DNA of 30,476 bases from a virus: IMG/VR virus record IMGVR_UViG_3300022074_000240, positions 1 through 30,476 of that record. One strand, given 5' to 3'. Numbering within the stretch: position 1 is the stretch's first letter; every line of letters starts with the position of its first letter. The position numbers and the translations under genes were made by a program. The notes under the pieces were generated by a model. The model was not told the DNA's origin. It made no database searches and was given only the letters and a program-made list of their open reading frames with translations. Of the stretch, positions 10,350 to 18,437 are shown in pieces.

Positions 10350-12667
10350 TATTGCCCCGTACTCACTTTGTATTCCAAACCAAGCAACGTAAAAAATAAT
10401 GGTGCTGATTGTGAAATGGTTATTTGCCCTTGGTTATCATAACCCATTAAAGGCATAATTCTTTTCTTCCCTGTAAAAATATTATTACTACCAAGAGTAA
10501 CAGGAAATGTTTCTACGGATACATCACTACCGTTAAGCGTAATGTTTTCTGTTAAATATAAAATTAATGTTGCTTCTAGTATTCTTTTTTTCATGCCAAT
10601 AATTGTGCCACTTGGTAACTGTGTTTCAACAGGCATGGTTGTAATTGTTGGTGTGTAATCTAATCCTACTTCAATATAACTTGTTGGTAATTCATCAGCT
10701 ATTATAGTTCCAGAAGATACAGTTTCATTAGCTAGTGTTCTTCCGTCATTAATAATTTTAACTGACTCAGCTTCTAAATGAGTAAAGCCTGTTACGGATG
10801 CACCACTTGGAGTATTAGCTACACCTCCCATAGCCGCATGAGATGAACATTGATAATGTAAAGTAGATGCTCCACTTGCTACAACAATTTGTGTGTATGC
10901 TCCAGAAGAACCTGGTGTTCCACTTGTAGTTACTCCTGTTGTATAAGCTGTACTTTTACTTGCGTCTAAATAAAATCTTAATGGATGACTAGAATTAGAA
11001 CTATCTGCTTGATCAAATTTGTAAGTATGACCTTCATATAAATTAAGTGTTGGTGTTTGAACTCCATCTATAAAATATTTATTTGATCCCGAAACACTTT
11101 GTACTGTAACAACTTTATTTATTGTAGATGAGTTTGGTAAGTTTCCCGCTACCGTAGAATATTGAACAGCACTATCTAAGGTAAAATCATCATTCCATTT
11201 TTCTACATTGTAAACAGTAGAACCATTAATAGATCGTTTAATAACAAAGTATGTTGTATCTACATCAACACCTACATTAATAAAATCACCATCGGTTGTT
11301 TGAGAAGAGGGGGCTACTACTTGTTGTCCTTTAAGAATAGAATATGTTGTTAGGTTTCCATCTGTTCCATTGACAATCAATAGTAAATCCCCTTCATCTG
11401 TCGATGTTGCTCTTCGTAAAGCCATATCGCTGGGTGCTTTAAGTAAGTGTGATGATAGTAAAGAAATATTATTTGAGATGTATGATAACTCTACATCAGA
11501 AAAGTTAAACTCTCTTAATGATTTACCAGACCTTTGAATAAATAATGTACCACTCTCTGCTATAACAGGGCGTATACCATCTTTACTTCCTCTTCTTGTT
11601 GATGGTCTAACAACAATATTAGAAGGAGTAATAGGATTTAAGTCTGATTGCGGTAAATAAAATTCACCACCCTTAGTAAATAATTGTAAATCTCTTCCAC
11701 TAACAATACCGTTAATGGCGTTCATTTGATCTGTGTCTATAGTAAAAAATATTCCATCATCATCTAAACCCTCACCAGGATTAAAATCAAAAAAATCATT
11801 TACTCTTGAAGCCCACACACCTGTTGGTAATGTTTTACTACCACCAAAATATAATCTCCCTTCATGGAATACACAGGACCTTGGATACCCGTAAGTACCA
11901 GACCAGGCATCAACGTAATCTGTTTCTAAAACCCAATCACCATTTGCTAAAGCATCCGTAGAAAAGAACGGTACTTCGACAATTGCCTTAACAGATGTTG
12001 CTGAAGTAAAATCAATTATTCTTGCTCTACCTATTCCGTCTTTTGCTTCGACATAATCATTAATATTACCACTTGCAAAAACACTAGCGGAAGCTGTTAG
12101 TGTAACATTACCATCAACAGCAGAAGGGGTAACTGTTCCCGAAGGTTCAGAAGTTGATAAAGTAAAAGCATATTTAGGCGTAAAGTCAAAACTAATATCA
12201 CTAATAGTCCAAGTGCTATGTGATCCACCTCTAACTATTTTTTTAGGGGCCATGTCCTCTTGCACAATAATTAATGTGTCAGCCGACTGTGTCCAATTCA
12301 TTGTACCAATATTAGCCGAAGCAATACTTGTTGTTAAATAATCATCACTCCCACCATTGATGCCTGTTTGTAATGCACCATCTTTGTAAACGTACATTCT
12401 ATTATTAACAAACAATAACATATACGATTGTGTTGTAGAAAATTCAAAAGGTACTAAACGACATCCACTTTGCGGATTAGACGCAGAAGGTATTGTTCCT
12501 ACATACTGAAGTCCTGGGCGTCTTGTAACACCGCCTTGAGGTTGTACTAAAACATTTGTTGCTGAAGCTAATCCGTTATAATATTGTTTAATATCGGTTC
12601 TACTTCTTAATAGGGGATCAATCTCACCTGTCGTAAAGTTAGACTGAAAGCTCGTAACTCTACTCAT
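10349..12667 (-). CDS. Tail tubular protein B (gp12-like nozzle) with cupredoxin-like insert
   Basis: This 772-residue protein matches T7 gp12 (794 residues), the tail nozzle. The N-terminal signature FTTGEIDPLLRSRTDIKQYYNG with VQPQGGVTRRPGL (residues 11-53) is diagnostic. Further family blocks include GYPRSCVFHEGRLYFGG (260-276) and LFTKGGEFYLPQ (329-340). Residues 521-620 look like an extra beta domain carrying His561, Cys607, His610 and Met613 in the spacing typical of type I copper sites (YQCSSHAAMGG). Such modules occur in marine phage tail proteins; actual copper binding is inferred. The family C-terminal part resumes from about 625. It overlaps tail tubular A upstream by one base and the gp14-like gene downstream by one base. 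Confidence 0.9.
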   Translation of the reverse strand: MSRVTSFQSNFTTGEIDPLLRSRTDIKQYYNGLASATNVLVQPQGGVTRRPGLQYVGTIPSASNPQSGCRLVPFEFSTTQSYMLLFVNNRMYVYKDGALQTGINGGSDDYLTTSIASANIGTMNWTQSADTLIIVQEDMAPKKIVRGGSHSTWTISDISFDFTPKYAFTLSTSEPSGTVTPSAVDGNVTLTASASVFASGNINDYVEAKDGIGRARIIDFTSATSVKAIVEVPFFSTDALANGDWVLETDYVDAWSGTYGYPRSCVFHEGRLYFGGSKTLPTGVWASRVNDFFDFNPGEGLDDDGIFFTIDTDQMNAINGIVSGRDLQLFTKGGEFYLPQSDLNPITPSNIVVRPSTRRGSKDGIRPVIAESGTLFIQRSGKSLREFNFSDVELSYISNNISLLSSHLLKAPSDMALRRATSTDEGDLLLIVNGTDGNLTTYSILKGQQVVAPSSQTTDGDFINVGVDVDTTYFVIKRSINGSTVYNVEKWNDDFTLDSAVQYSTVAGNLPNSSTINKVVTVQSVSGSNKYFIDGVQTPTLNLYEGHTYKFDQADSSNSSHPLRFYLDASKSTAYTTGVTTSGTPGSSGAYTQIVVASGASTLHYQCSSHAAMGGVANTPSGASVTGFTHLEAESVKIINDGRTLANETVSSGTIIADELPTSYIEVGLDYTPTITTMPVETQLPSGTIIGMKKRILEATLILYLTENITLNGSDVSVETFPVTLGSNNIFTGKKRIMPLMGYDNQGQITISQSAPLFFTLLGLEYKVSTGQ

Positions 12668-13284
12668 TATTTTCTAATTTCTACTAATGGAAAATCTACT
12701 ATTGCTTGAGGAGGATTTCCTCTGCCATCTATGTTCATTGCTTGTCTAAAATAACCACCACGATTATTTTCTGAAGGACCACCTAAGGCAATATTACGCC
12801 AGTAGTTTCCTTTTTCTGTTTGATCAGTAATTGGTTCTGCTAAATGCCACGCCATCATGTATTTCATTAATTGTACAAAGTATGTTGGCATTAAATCTTC
12901 TGGAACTCGGTAAACGTAATCTATGTAAATAGTTGTTTCATTTGTAAACAATTCATTACCGTATATTTCAAATGATTGTATAGGATGAGTAAAGGTATTT
13001 GATGTATTAAAAACAGCAATAGGGTTTCCCGCTATAGCATCGGCTGGAAGAGGGTAAGCATACTTCCATTCATTTATAGGTGTTGTTGTTGATTGTGCTA
13101 AGACAACTTTCTTTGTACCCCATGACCATTTATACATAGTCAATGTTGAGTCTCTAATGTCTGGATATAAAGCCTGGCATAATCCACTAGCTTCAGTTCC
13201 ATCTGTAAAAGAGGTGATAACATTAGCCCCAAGCATCCTTAGAGCATCAGCACATATTCCCACATCTGTATCACCACTAGCCAT
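12667..13284 (-). CDS. Tail tubular protein A (gp11-like gatekeeper)
   Basis: A 205-residue protein close in length to T7 gp11 (196 residues), which forms the adaptor ring between portal and nozzle. The start (DVGICADALRMLGANVITSFTDGTEASGLC, given here as DVGICADALRMLGAN then SFTDGTEASGLC) and the block YPDIRDSTLTMYKWSWGTK are typical of the family. The Val-Tyr-Arg-Val-Pro-Glu-Asp-Leu block followed by FVQLMKYMMAWHLAEPIT is also conserved. It overlaps the gp12-like gene by one base. A terminator separates it from the capsid/decoration genes upstream, as between T7 genes 10 and 11. Confidence 0.9.
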   Translation of the reverse strand: MASGDTDVGICADALRMLGANVITSFTDGTEASGLCQALYPDIRDSTLTMYKWSWGTKKVVLAQSTTTPINEWKYAYPLPADAIAGNPIAVFNTSNTFTHPIQSFEIYGNELFTNETTIYIDYVYRVPEDLMPTYFVQLMKYMMAWHLAEPITDQTEKGNYWRNIALGGPSENNRGGYFRQAMNIDGRGNPPQAIVDFPLVEIRK

Positions 13285-13300
13285 AATATCCTTTTGTAAA

Positions 13301-13318
13301 AGGGGGCCGAAGCCCCCT
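13301..13318 (-). terminator. Intrinsic terminator after capsid/decoration genes (T-phi-like)
   Basis: On the minus strand AGGGGGC-TTCG-GCCCCCT forms a perfect 7-bp G/C stem with the very stable UUCG tetraloop, followed at once by TTT and a T/A-rich run. It is 12 bases past the decoration-like stop and 16 bases before the tail tubular A start. T7 places its T-phi terminator at the same point, just after gene 10. It probably reduces rather than abolishes read-through. Confidence 0.85.
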
Positions 13319-13330
13319 CGTTAATTAAGT

Positions 13331-13606
13331 TTAGTCTGAGTCAGTAACAGCTATAGTCGTGCCATCACTTACATCTACAACGCCAGAAGCATTGGACAAA
13401 ACAATAGAAATTACCATTGTTGGTGCATCGCTATCATATAAAAACATAATATCGCCCACTTTCAATAGGTCACTTGCAGTATTGAAATATCCAGAAGTAT
13501 TCATATCCGCTGTACTATCTGTAGTAGTATAAGTCCACATTGCTGGTGCAGTACCAGCTCGGCTATTACCACCAATCGGATTTAATCCGTCAATTGAAAA
13601 GGCCAT
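13331..13606 (-). CDS. Putative head decoration or capsid-associated protein
   Basis: A 91-residue, acidic, Ser/Thr-rich beta protein directly downstream of the capsid gene (one base between stop and start) and upstream of the terminator. The N-terminal LNPIGGNSRAGTAPAMWTY and the TSGYFNTASDLLKVGDIMF blocks recur in small phage structural proteins beside capsid genes. Co-transcription with the capsid suggests high copy number and a head-surface role; this is inference. No enzymatic motif is seen. Confidence 0.6.
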   Translation of the reverse strand: MAFSIDGLNPIGGNSRAGTAPAMWTYTTTDSTADMNTSGYFNTASDLLKVGDIMFLYDSDAPTMVISIVLSNASGVVDVSDGTTIAVTDSD

Positions 13607-13607
13607 A

Positions 13608-14450
13608 TTAAGACTCCCTACAAGTTATTTCAACAATACCGTCAGCATCAATGCCAACAGCACCAGCAGAGAACATAGAGTTCACTAAGAATGATGCTTT
13701 TTCGGGTATGTAGTTGATTTCAGTTTTTTGGCTCATATTTTCTGCTAAACCCACAGAAGATTTATGCCATGCTAGTACAGTTCTATCAGAAGAACCATCA
13801 ACAGCTAGGCCACCCTCATCTCTATCACCGATAGTAATGAATGTGAAACCAAGGAATGATTTTAACGAACCAGTCGCTAAAACCTTAGTTGTATTAAAAT
13901 CAATAGACTTTACATCAGCTTCATCTAATAAACCTTGCATACTCTTAGCGTGACATAGAATGTATCTATCTTCCGCTGGTACGTTTTTTGTATCCATTAG
14001 TTGTTTTGCTTTTAAAAGTTTATCAACATTTAAGTTAGTATTAGAACCACCAATTGAATTGGCTACAGTTAAAGAAGTTCCAGCACCATCAATCGCATCA
14101 ATGATCATTTGATCAAGTCTACGCCCAATAGCTTTAGAAACTACTTCTACTAGCTCTCTTCTTTCGTCAAAATTTACCTTAGCTTGCATAAAAATATCAC
14201 TATATTCACCAGCAGAGAAATCTGTCATAGATACAGATACTTGACTGTGAGCAACACCCAATGGAGTAATGTCCGCTTGAGGTACTCTTAATGTAGCACT
14301 ACCTTTACCAATTTTAGGAAATTTATAAGTATTGCCCTCTACTCCCGATCTTAATCGAACAGTATCACGAAGCACACTTGATGCTTGGTAAGCCTGTTTA
14401 ACTTCAGAATCAAAAAGAGTAACATAAGCAGTAGATAATGTTAAAGACAT
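13608..14450 (-). CDS. Major capsid protein (HK97-fold, T7 gp10 position)
   Basis: A 280-residue protein, shorter than T7 gp10A (345 residues), located right after scaffold and before the decoration-like gene. The sequence shows typical capsid features: an early helix (FDSEVKQAYQASSVLRDTV), a strand block (GNTYKFPKIGKGSATLRVP), an HSQVSVSM segment, a spine-like helix with FDERRELVEVVSKAIGRRLDQ, and a C-terminal SFLVNSMFSAGAVGID. It has its own 143-base leader with a promoter candidate, and a GGAAAAG ribosome site 6 bases before the ATG. A terminator follows one gene later, giving a short high-expression unit. Confidence 0.85.
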   Translation of the reverse strand: MSLTLSTAYVTLFDSEVKQAYQASSVLRDTVRLRSGVEGNTYKFPKIGKGSATLRVPQADITPLGVAHSQVSVSMTDFSAGEYSDIFMQAKVNFDERRELVEVVSKAIGRRLDQMIIDAIDGAGTSLTVANSIGGSNTNLNVDKLLKAKQLMDTKNVPAEDRYILCHAKSMQGLLDEADVKSIDFNTTKVLATGSLKSFLGFTFITIGDRDEGGLAVDGSSDRTVLAWHKSSVGLAENMSQKTEINYIPEKASFLVNSMFSAGAVGIDADGIVEITCRES

Positions 14451-14502
14451 AATATCTTTTCCTTTTAATTAATAAGTTTGATTTCAGTTGTTCGATTAAC
14501 TC

Positions 14503-14593
14503 GGCTGAATATATAAATGTTCGGCCATAAAAAATATGGTTAGCGATCTTAGAAATCTATTTCATATTATAAAAAATTTGTGAAGAACAACAA
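14503..14593 (-). promoter_or_regulatory. Candidate promoter and leader hairpin for the capsid unit
   Basis: In the 143-base gap between scaffold and capsid genes, the minus strand carries a perfect TATAAT (14566-14571) 16 bases after TTGTTG (14588-14593). This predicts a start near 14559 and a leader of about 110 bases. Within that leader an imperfect inverted repeat (14503-14509 with 14520-14526) could form a hairpin that protects the message. No phage-type RNA polymerase promoter repeat was recognised elsewhere, so host-type sigma-70 use is assumed. Confidence 0.5.
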
Positions 14594-15430
14594 TTAAGCA
14601 ACAGGCACTTTCACCGATCCACCGTAGGCTTTCTCAAATGCTTTTTCTACTCTACTTCTATACGCTGGGTCCGTTAAATATCGTGGATCAGCAATCATAG
14701 AATTAAGTTCATCACCAGAAGGTTGTCCTTCTATGTCAACAGATTGCGTAGGAATAGTTTGTTCCCCGTAGTATCTTCTAATTTTATTTAATACTTTTAT
14801 ACCATCAGCAGTTCCCGCCATTGCTTGAAACTCATTCATGTCATCCGCACCCAATACACCTTTGCGTACTAAGCCTTTAGCAAAGTCACGAATACCAGAA
14901 ACTAATTGATCAGCATTAGGTCCTAATTTTTTTAACTCTTGTTCTCTTGCAAACTTTGTATCTTCTGTATTAGCTTCCGTAATAGATAACACGCCCTGGG
15001 CTAATTCATCATACGCACCTTGAGTAATACCATGTTTTAAAGACCAATCATGAAATGTTTTTACAGTAGGATCATCCATTGAAAGATTTTTATCAGAGAA
15101 TACTTCAGTATTATATTCTTTAGGAGCTTTGTGTTTACCTTGTTTAAATTGTGTTTCTAATTCTGTATACGACTTAGCTAACTTTTCTAACTCTGGTCCA
15201 TCATCCCCCCAAAACTTTTCTGGAATAAAATCGGGTCTTTCGTATTCTACATCCTCTGGTTCTTGACCATCCTCTGCTATTGTCGCTGGTTCATTTGATT
15301 TATCTATGTGTGATAATTCTTCATTAGCTTTAGGTGTACTATCTTCTACTACCTCATTTGCTAATCCATCTAATAATCCTGTTTCTTGTTGTGTTTCTTG
15401 TTGTGTTTCTTGTACTGCTTCTTCAGCCAT
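14594..15430 (-). CDS. Capsid assembly scaffolding protein (gp9-like)
   Basis: A 278-residue, strongly acidic protein (T7 gp9 is 307). The N-terminus carries tandem QET repeats (QETQQETQQETG). A conserved motif follows (RPDFIPEKFWGDDGPELEKLAKSYTELE, here split as RPDFIPEKFW and LEKLAKSYTELE, residues 65-94), typical of scaffold proteins in T7-like phages. The C-terminal ~30 residues (RYLTDPAYRSRVEKAFEKAYGG) are the likely capsid-binding helix. It overlaps the Bbp19-like gene by 8 bases and precedes the capsid gene. Confidence 0.88.
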   Translation of the reverse strand: MAEEAVQETQQETQQETGLLDGLANEVVEDSTPKANEELSHIDKSNEPATIAEDGQEPEDVEYERPDFIPEKFWGDDGPELEKLAKSYTELETQFKQGKHKAPKEYNTEVFSDKNLSMDDPTVKTFHDWSLKHGITQGAYDELAQGVLSITEANTEDTKFAREQELKKLGPNADQLVSGIRDFAKGLVRKGVLGADDMNEFQAMAGTADGIKVLNKIRRYYGEQTIPTQSVDIEGQPSGDELNSMIADPRYLTDPAYRSRVEKAFEKAYGGSVKVPVA

Positions 15431-15728
15431 TTTTAACCCTTTCTATTCTTGATATTATTTCTCTGACTATTGAGTTCTGTCCTTCCCTTGCATAACCAAA
15501 TGAAGGTTCAGCCCCAGGTATCCACGCTGGTTGATCAATAGTTTTACTTTGTAAATGCTTGAGTAATTTTTCACCATCTTTCGTAGTAAAAACTCGTAAG
15601 TATAAACGATCTAATTCATCTTGGTCTTGGTGTTGATTTTTTGTTAACTTGACAGCATTAGCATTAACACCTTGCCATCCAGGATCATTTATTGATTGTA
15701 TATGTTCTGATTGTGTATTTCGTTTCAT
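15423..15728 (-). CDS. Bbp19-like small structural protein
   Basis: A 101-residue protein with the pattern LDRLYLRVFTTKDGEKLLKHL followed by FGYAREGQNSIVREI, which I recognise as the Bbp19-type family found beside portal and scaffold genes of podoviruses. The exact role is not established; position between portal and scaffold suggests head assembly. It overlaps its neighbours by 4 and 8 bases, as expected in a coupled late operon. Confidence 0.65.
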   Translation of the reverse strand: MKRNTQSEHIQSINDPGWQGVNANAVKLTKNQHQDQDELDRLYLRVFTTKDGEKLLKHLQSKTIDQPAWIPGAEPSFGYAREGQNSIVREIISRIERVKNG

Positions 15729-15979
15729 GTTTTTTTATTTTTGTTTGCAAAATTACGGGCGGCCGCTACGCTTGAAAAACCCCATTTTTTTAATGCTAAA
15801 TTTTTTCTAGTTGGCGAACCATCGGGTTTTGTCATAGGCCCACTCATACCAGCAAATCTTGCGGCAAAAGAAACTCTTCGTGGATTTGTACCAGATGAAA
15901 TTGGTTTTTTTACACCGTAGTGTTTTCTTCCAGCATCATTTAATCCGCCTGTAGGGTTTTGGTATTTCTTTTTCGTCAA
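15725..15979 (-). CDS. Small basic protein, conserved near phage portals
   Basis: An 84-residue, strongly basic protein. The N-terminal NPTGGLNDAGRKHYG and the central RRVSFAARFAGMSGPM recall a small phage family with an SFCARM-like core (here SFAARF, the usual Cys replaced by Ala). The DNA- or head-binding role suggested by charge and context is inference. The start overlaps the portal stop by 4 bases; the stop overlaps the Bbp19-like start by 4 bases. Confidence 0.6.
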   Translation of the reverse strand: MTKKKYQNPTGGLNDAGRKHYGVKKPISSGTNPRRVSFAARFAGMSGPMTKPDGSPTRKNLALKKWGFSSVAAARNFANKNKKT

Positions 15980-17574
15980 GCACCCACCTCATTTGCTACT
16001 GCCGATGCGGGTTCTTCCAAAGGAGGGGAACCAGGAGGACCACCTTGTCCACCTTGCATTTGCATAGCTTGAGCTTGGGCCATTTGCATTGCTTGTTGTT
16101 GTATCATTTCTCTTTCTTCGTTTGTTGTACGAAGAGTTGAGCTGACACCTAATTTGTCTGCGATGAAATCTGCAATCGCATCTGGTTTAACTGTTGACAT
16201 ACCACCAGGTCCTAATGCTTGACACATTTGGAATAATTGCATGGCTTCATTTACTTCTTCCATGTTCTGTGCTTTGGCTAATGGGGATACAGGAATAACT
16301 TTTACTTCTAACCCATTAACTTTTAAAGGCATTTCAATTAAACCTTTTTCATCCATAATCATTAATGTTCTTTTAATAATAGGAACCATTGTTTCTGTAA
16401 TCAATCTACCAAAAGACGCACCAAGATTTTGTGCTAGTTCTTTCATTCTTTCTACAACTTCGGTAGCTGATCTTGCACTCATGTTGTCGGGAGGAAGGCT
16501 TTCATCCATGAGCATCTTTTTAATACTAATAACTAAATCATTAATAACTAATTGTGTTACATTAAAATCACCAGCACGGGGAAGAGGGGCTAATGAAGCA
16601 CCTTGTGGTCCACCGTTTCTTGCAACAGGAATAACTGCTCCAGGTACAATTTTAATTGTTTGCGGATTTAACACACCATCATCACTTGCTGTATAAACAC
16701 CAGAGATAGCAATGGATGCGTTCTTTAATAATAATTCTTTTGTTTTATTTAATGTTTTAATATCGGGTAATGCGGATACAAGAGGACCTCTACCGTATAC
16801 TTCACCAGCCACTTTAGTAAAGCGACTAACAATCCACGGGCTGTTATCCATATCTCTATACACTAATTCTGATTGTGATTTTTCATGGATGACATGATAA
16901 CAATAAGTACCCATTTCTAAATCGTAAATAGTTGCTTCTAATAATTCTACATCTTCCCCTGGTTTGTTTTTCATTAACTCTAAAACAGCATCGGGTATAC
17001 TTGCATCTGGCCATTGACGTAGAATAGCTTCACCTCTTACTTTCATTCTACGATAAACATTATCAATAGAACCGTAAGGACCTTCTTCTAAGGCAACAAG
17101 ATACTGAGGAACGGGAGTAAAAACAATAGGATTAACATCATCACCAGGTTGTACTAACATTACAGCAGTACCAACAGCTAGGTCTAAAATAAATTCACCC
17201 ATTGCTAAATCAAAGTTTGATTGTCGTAAAACAGAAAATAATTTATCTAAGTACATATCCAATGCCATCTGTACTTCTTGTTTGTTTGCTTCTGGTATTT
17301 CGTTTCCTGGTTCTAGTCTGCACCATTTTTTATATGGTGGAAATAATCCCGATTGTATTTTATTAGCAAAGCGTTGCGTTGAATCTATGGCTGTAGAGTC
17401 AAAGACTACATTCATTTTGTTTTGACCAGGAACACCGCCTTCATAAAAACCATCGTATAAATTACGTTGTGGTAAAGCATAACGATAACAATCTTCATAA
17501 ATAGATCGCCAGTTATCTTTACGGGATAAGGCTTTTTGATGCCTACCAATAATGTCTTTAATAGGTAATGGCAT
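15976..17574 (-). CDS. Portal protein (head-to-tail connector, gp8-like)
   Basis: A 532-residue protein matching T7 gp8 (536 residues), the dodecameric DNA gate used by terminase and tail. Diagnostic blocks are the N-terminus RHQKALSRKDNWRSIYEDCYRYALP (as WRSIYEDCYRYALPQRN), FDSTAIDSTQRFANKIQSGLFPP, and the clip/stem region LLKNASIAISG and SLPPDNMSARSATEVVERM. The C-terminal ~45 residues are a Met/Gln/Ala- then Gly/Pro-rich tail. The ATG at 17574 lies 3 bases after a tiny membrane-protein gene, so coupling is likely. Confidence 0.93.
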   Translation of the reverse strand: MPLPIKDIIGRHQKALSRKDNWRSIYEDCYRYALPQRNLYDGFYEGGVPGQNKMNVVFDSTAIDSTQRFANKIQSGLFPPYKKWCRLEPGNEIPEANKQEVQMALDMYLDKLFSVLRQSNFDLAMGEFILDLAVGTAVMLVQPGDDVNPIVFTPVPQYLVALEEGPYGSIDNVYRRMKVRGEAILRQWPDASIPDAVLELMKNKPGEDVELLEATIYDLEMGTYCYHVIHEKSQSELVYRDMDNSPWIVSRFTKVAGEVYGRGPLVSALPDIKTLNKTKELLLKNASIAISGVYTASDDGVLNPQTIKIVPGAVIPVARNGGPQGASLAPLPRAGDFNVTQLVINDLVISIKKMLMDESLPPDNMSARSATEVVERMKELAQNLGASFGRLITETMVPIIKRTLMIMDEKGLIEMPLKVNGLEVKVIPVSPLAKAQNMEEVNEAMQLFQMCQALGPGGMSTVKPDAIADFIADKLGVSSTLRTTNEEREMIQQQAMQMAQAQAMQMQGGQGGPPGSPPLEEPASAVANEVGA

Positions 17575-17577
17575 TAA

Positions 17578-17691
17578 TTAAAATAAACCAACAATAATAA
17601 TAACAACTATTAATGCACCCGCTACTACTGTAATTTGGCTTTTTTTATCTAATGAAACAAACCAATCTTTAATATTTTTTAGCTTTTCCAT
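17578..17691 (-). CDS. 37-residue single-span membrane protein
   Basis: The frame reads MEKLKNIKDWFVSLDKKSQ, followed by a continuous hydrophobic helix (residues 20-37, Val/Ile/Ala-rich, ending VGLF). Charged N-terminus then one membrane span suggests an inner-membrane miniprotein. It ends 3 bases before the portal ATG and overlaps the 53-residue gene upstream by 23 bases. Function is unknown; a pinholin or lysis-timing role is possible but the location in the head operon does not favour it. Confidence 0.55.
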   Translation of the reverse strand: MEKLKNIKDWFVSLDKKSQITVVAGALIVVIIIVGLF

Positions 17692-17830
17692 ATTTCCTTT
17701 TCATATCACCTTTAGGTGTATTTTTAATTTTACCGCCAGTAGAAGAAGCATACGCTTTTGCACCAGCCATACCTTTTTTTGAATAACTAAAATTTTTAGT
17801 CTTTCCGTCTTTAGTCACCACTTTCGGCAT
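17669..17830 (-). CDS. 53-residue basic Gly/Lys-rich protein
   Basis: The frame starts MPKVVTKDGKTKNFSYSKKG and ends in KRKYGKAKKY, with about one third Lys/Arg. A ribosome site (AAGGAGAACGAAG) lies just before the ATG at 17830. Small basic proteins of this kind (VTKDGK, FSYSKKGMAGAK) are seen in late operons of marine podoviruses; a DNA-condensing or head role would fit the charge but is only inference. Confidence 0.6.
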   Translation of the reverse strand: MPKVVTKDGKTKNFSYSKKGMAGAKAYASSTGGKIKNTPKGDMKRKYGKAKKY

Positions 17831-17921
17831 CTTCGTTCTCCTTTATTTTTTCAGCAATCTTCTCTTGATTAGAAGGCTCATCCTTAAATCGTGGATTGCG
17901 TATGTAAATTTCTTCAGCCAA
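17811..17921 (-). CDS. Possible 36-residue acidic protein with TTG start
   Basis: From a TTG at 17921 the frame reads MAEEIYIRNPRFKDEPSNQE and continues to AESGD, rich in Glu/Lys. It overlaps the upstream gene by 8 bases and the downstream 53-residue gene by 20. An AGG lies about 8 bases before the TTG. The evidence is that it exactly fills an otherwise unused 80-base interval in a tightly packed operon; no ATG in that frame exists. Confidence 0.35.
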   Translation of the reverse strand: MAEEIYIRNPRFKDEPSNQEKIAEKIKENEDAESGD

Positions 17922-18186
17922 GTTTAGTACCTGTGTCACCTAATAATATTTTTCTTTTATTTCTAACCGAAGCTACTTCCGTCATCCCATCTGTTGTATC
18001 TAAATTCTTTTTTCTCGTAGAACGAATTAATTTTGTTCTTGAAACTGTTGTACCTTCTGGAACAGTTTTTTTAACTATTCTAGATTTAGATTGTACTTCT
18101 GGCCTTCTTTGCGTTGCATTAGAAGTTGGTCTTACTATTTTTTCTATATTTTTTTTAACTAATTTAACTACTGGATTACCACCCAT
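17914..18186 (-). CDS. Small basic protein, unknown function
   Basis: A 90-residue, very basic protein (VKLVKKNIEKIV, RSTRKKN, RNKRKILL) with few hydrophobic residues, probably disordered or nucleic-acid binding. It has a strong ribosome site (AAGGAGGG, 4-5 bases before ATG) at the end of the previous gene. It lies in the packaging/head segment between the gp13-like protein and the portal. I do not recognise the family. Confidence 0.6.
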   Translation of the reverse strand: MGGNPVVKLVKKNIEKIVRPTSNATQRRPEVQSKSRIVKKTVPEGTTVSRTKLIRSTRKKNLDTTDGMTEVASVRNKRKILLGDTGTKLG

Positions 18187-18437
18187 TATACCCTCCTTAT
18201 TGTTTCATACGGATCTCTTACCGATACGGTGTCCGTAAGTGTTGGGCCTACGCCTGTAGGGTCGTTATCTGGGTTCAGTAACATTCGTCTATTTTGACGA
18301 AGTGATCTTGTACGGGAAGCAATCTTTTTTAATTCCGTTTTTCTTTTTGCATCAGCCATTGCATCTCTTTCTGCCTGGGCATCCGTCACCGATTGTGGCA
18401 TCTCTGGTGCTTTTGGCATTTTCATTAAACTTCCCAT
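18186..18437 (-). CDS. Small charged protein in head operon, unknown function
   Basis: An 83-residue protein with a Met/Pro-rich start (MGSLMKMPKAPEMPQSV), a charged helix (AQAERDAMADAKRKTELKKI) and an Arg-rich middle (SRTRSLRQNRRMLLN). This layout resembles small podovirus head proteins that begin with an MPKAP-type motif. No function is assigned. One-base overlaps with both neighbours support it as a real gene. Confidence 0.6.
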   Translation of the reverse strand: MGSLMKMPKAPEMPQSVTDAQAERDAMADAKRKTELKKIASRTRSLRQNRRMLLNPDNDPTGVGPTLTDTVSVRDPYETIRRV

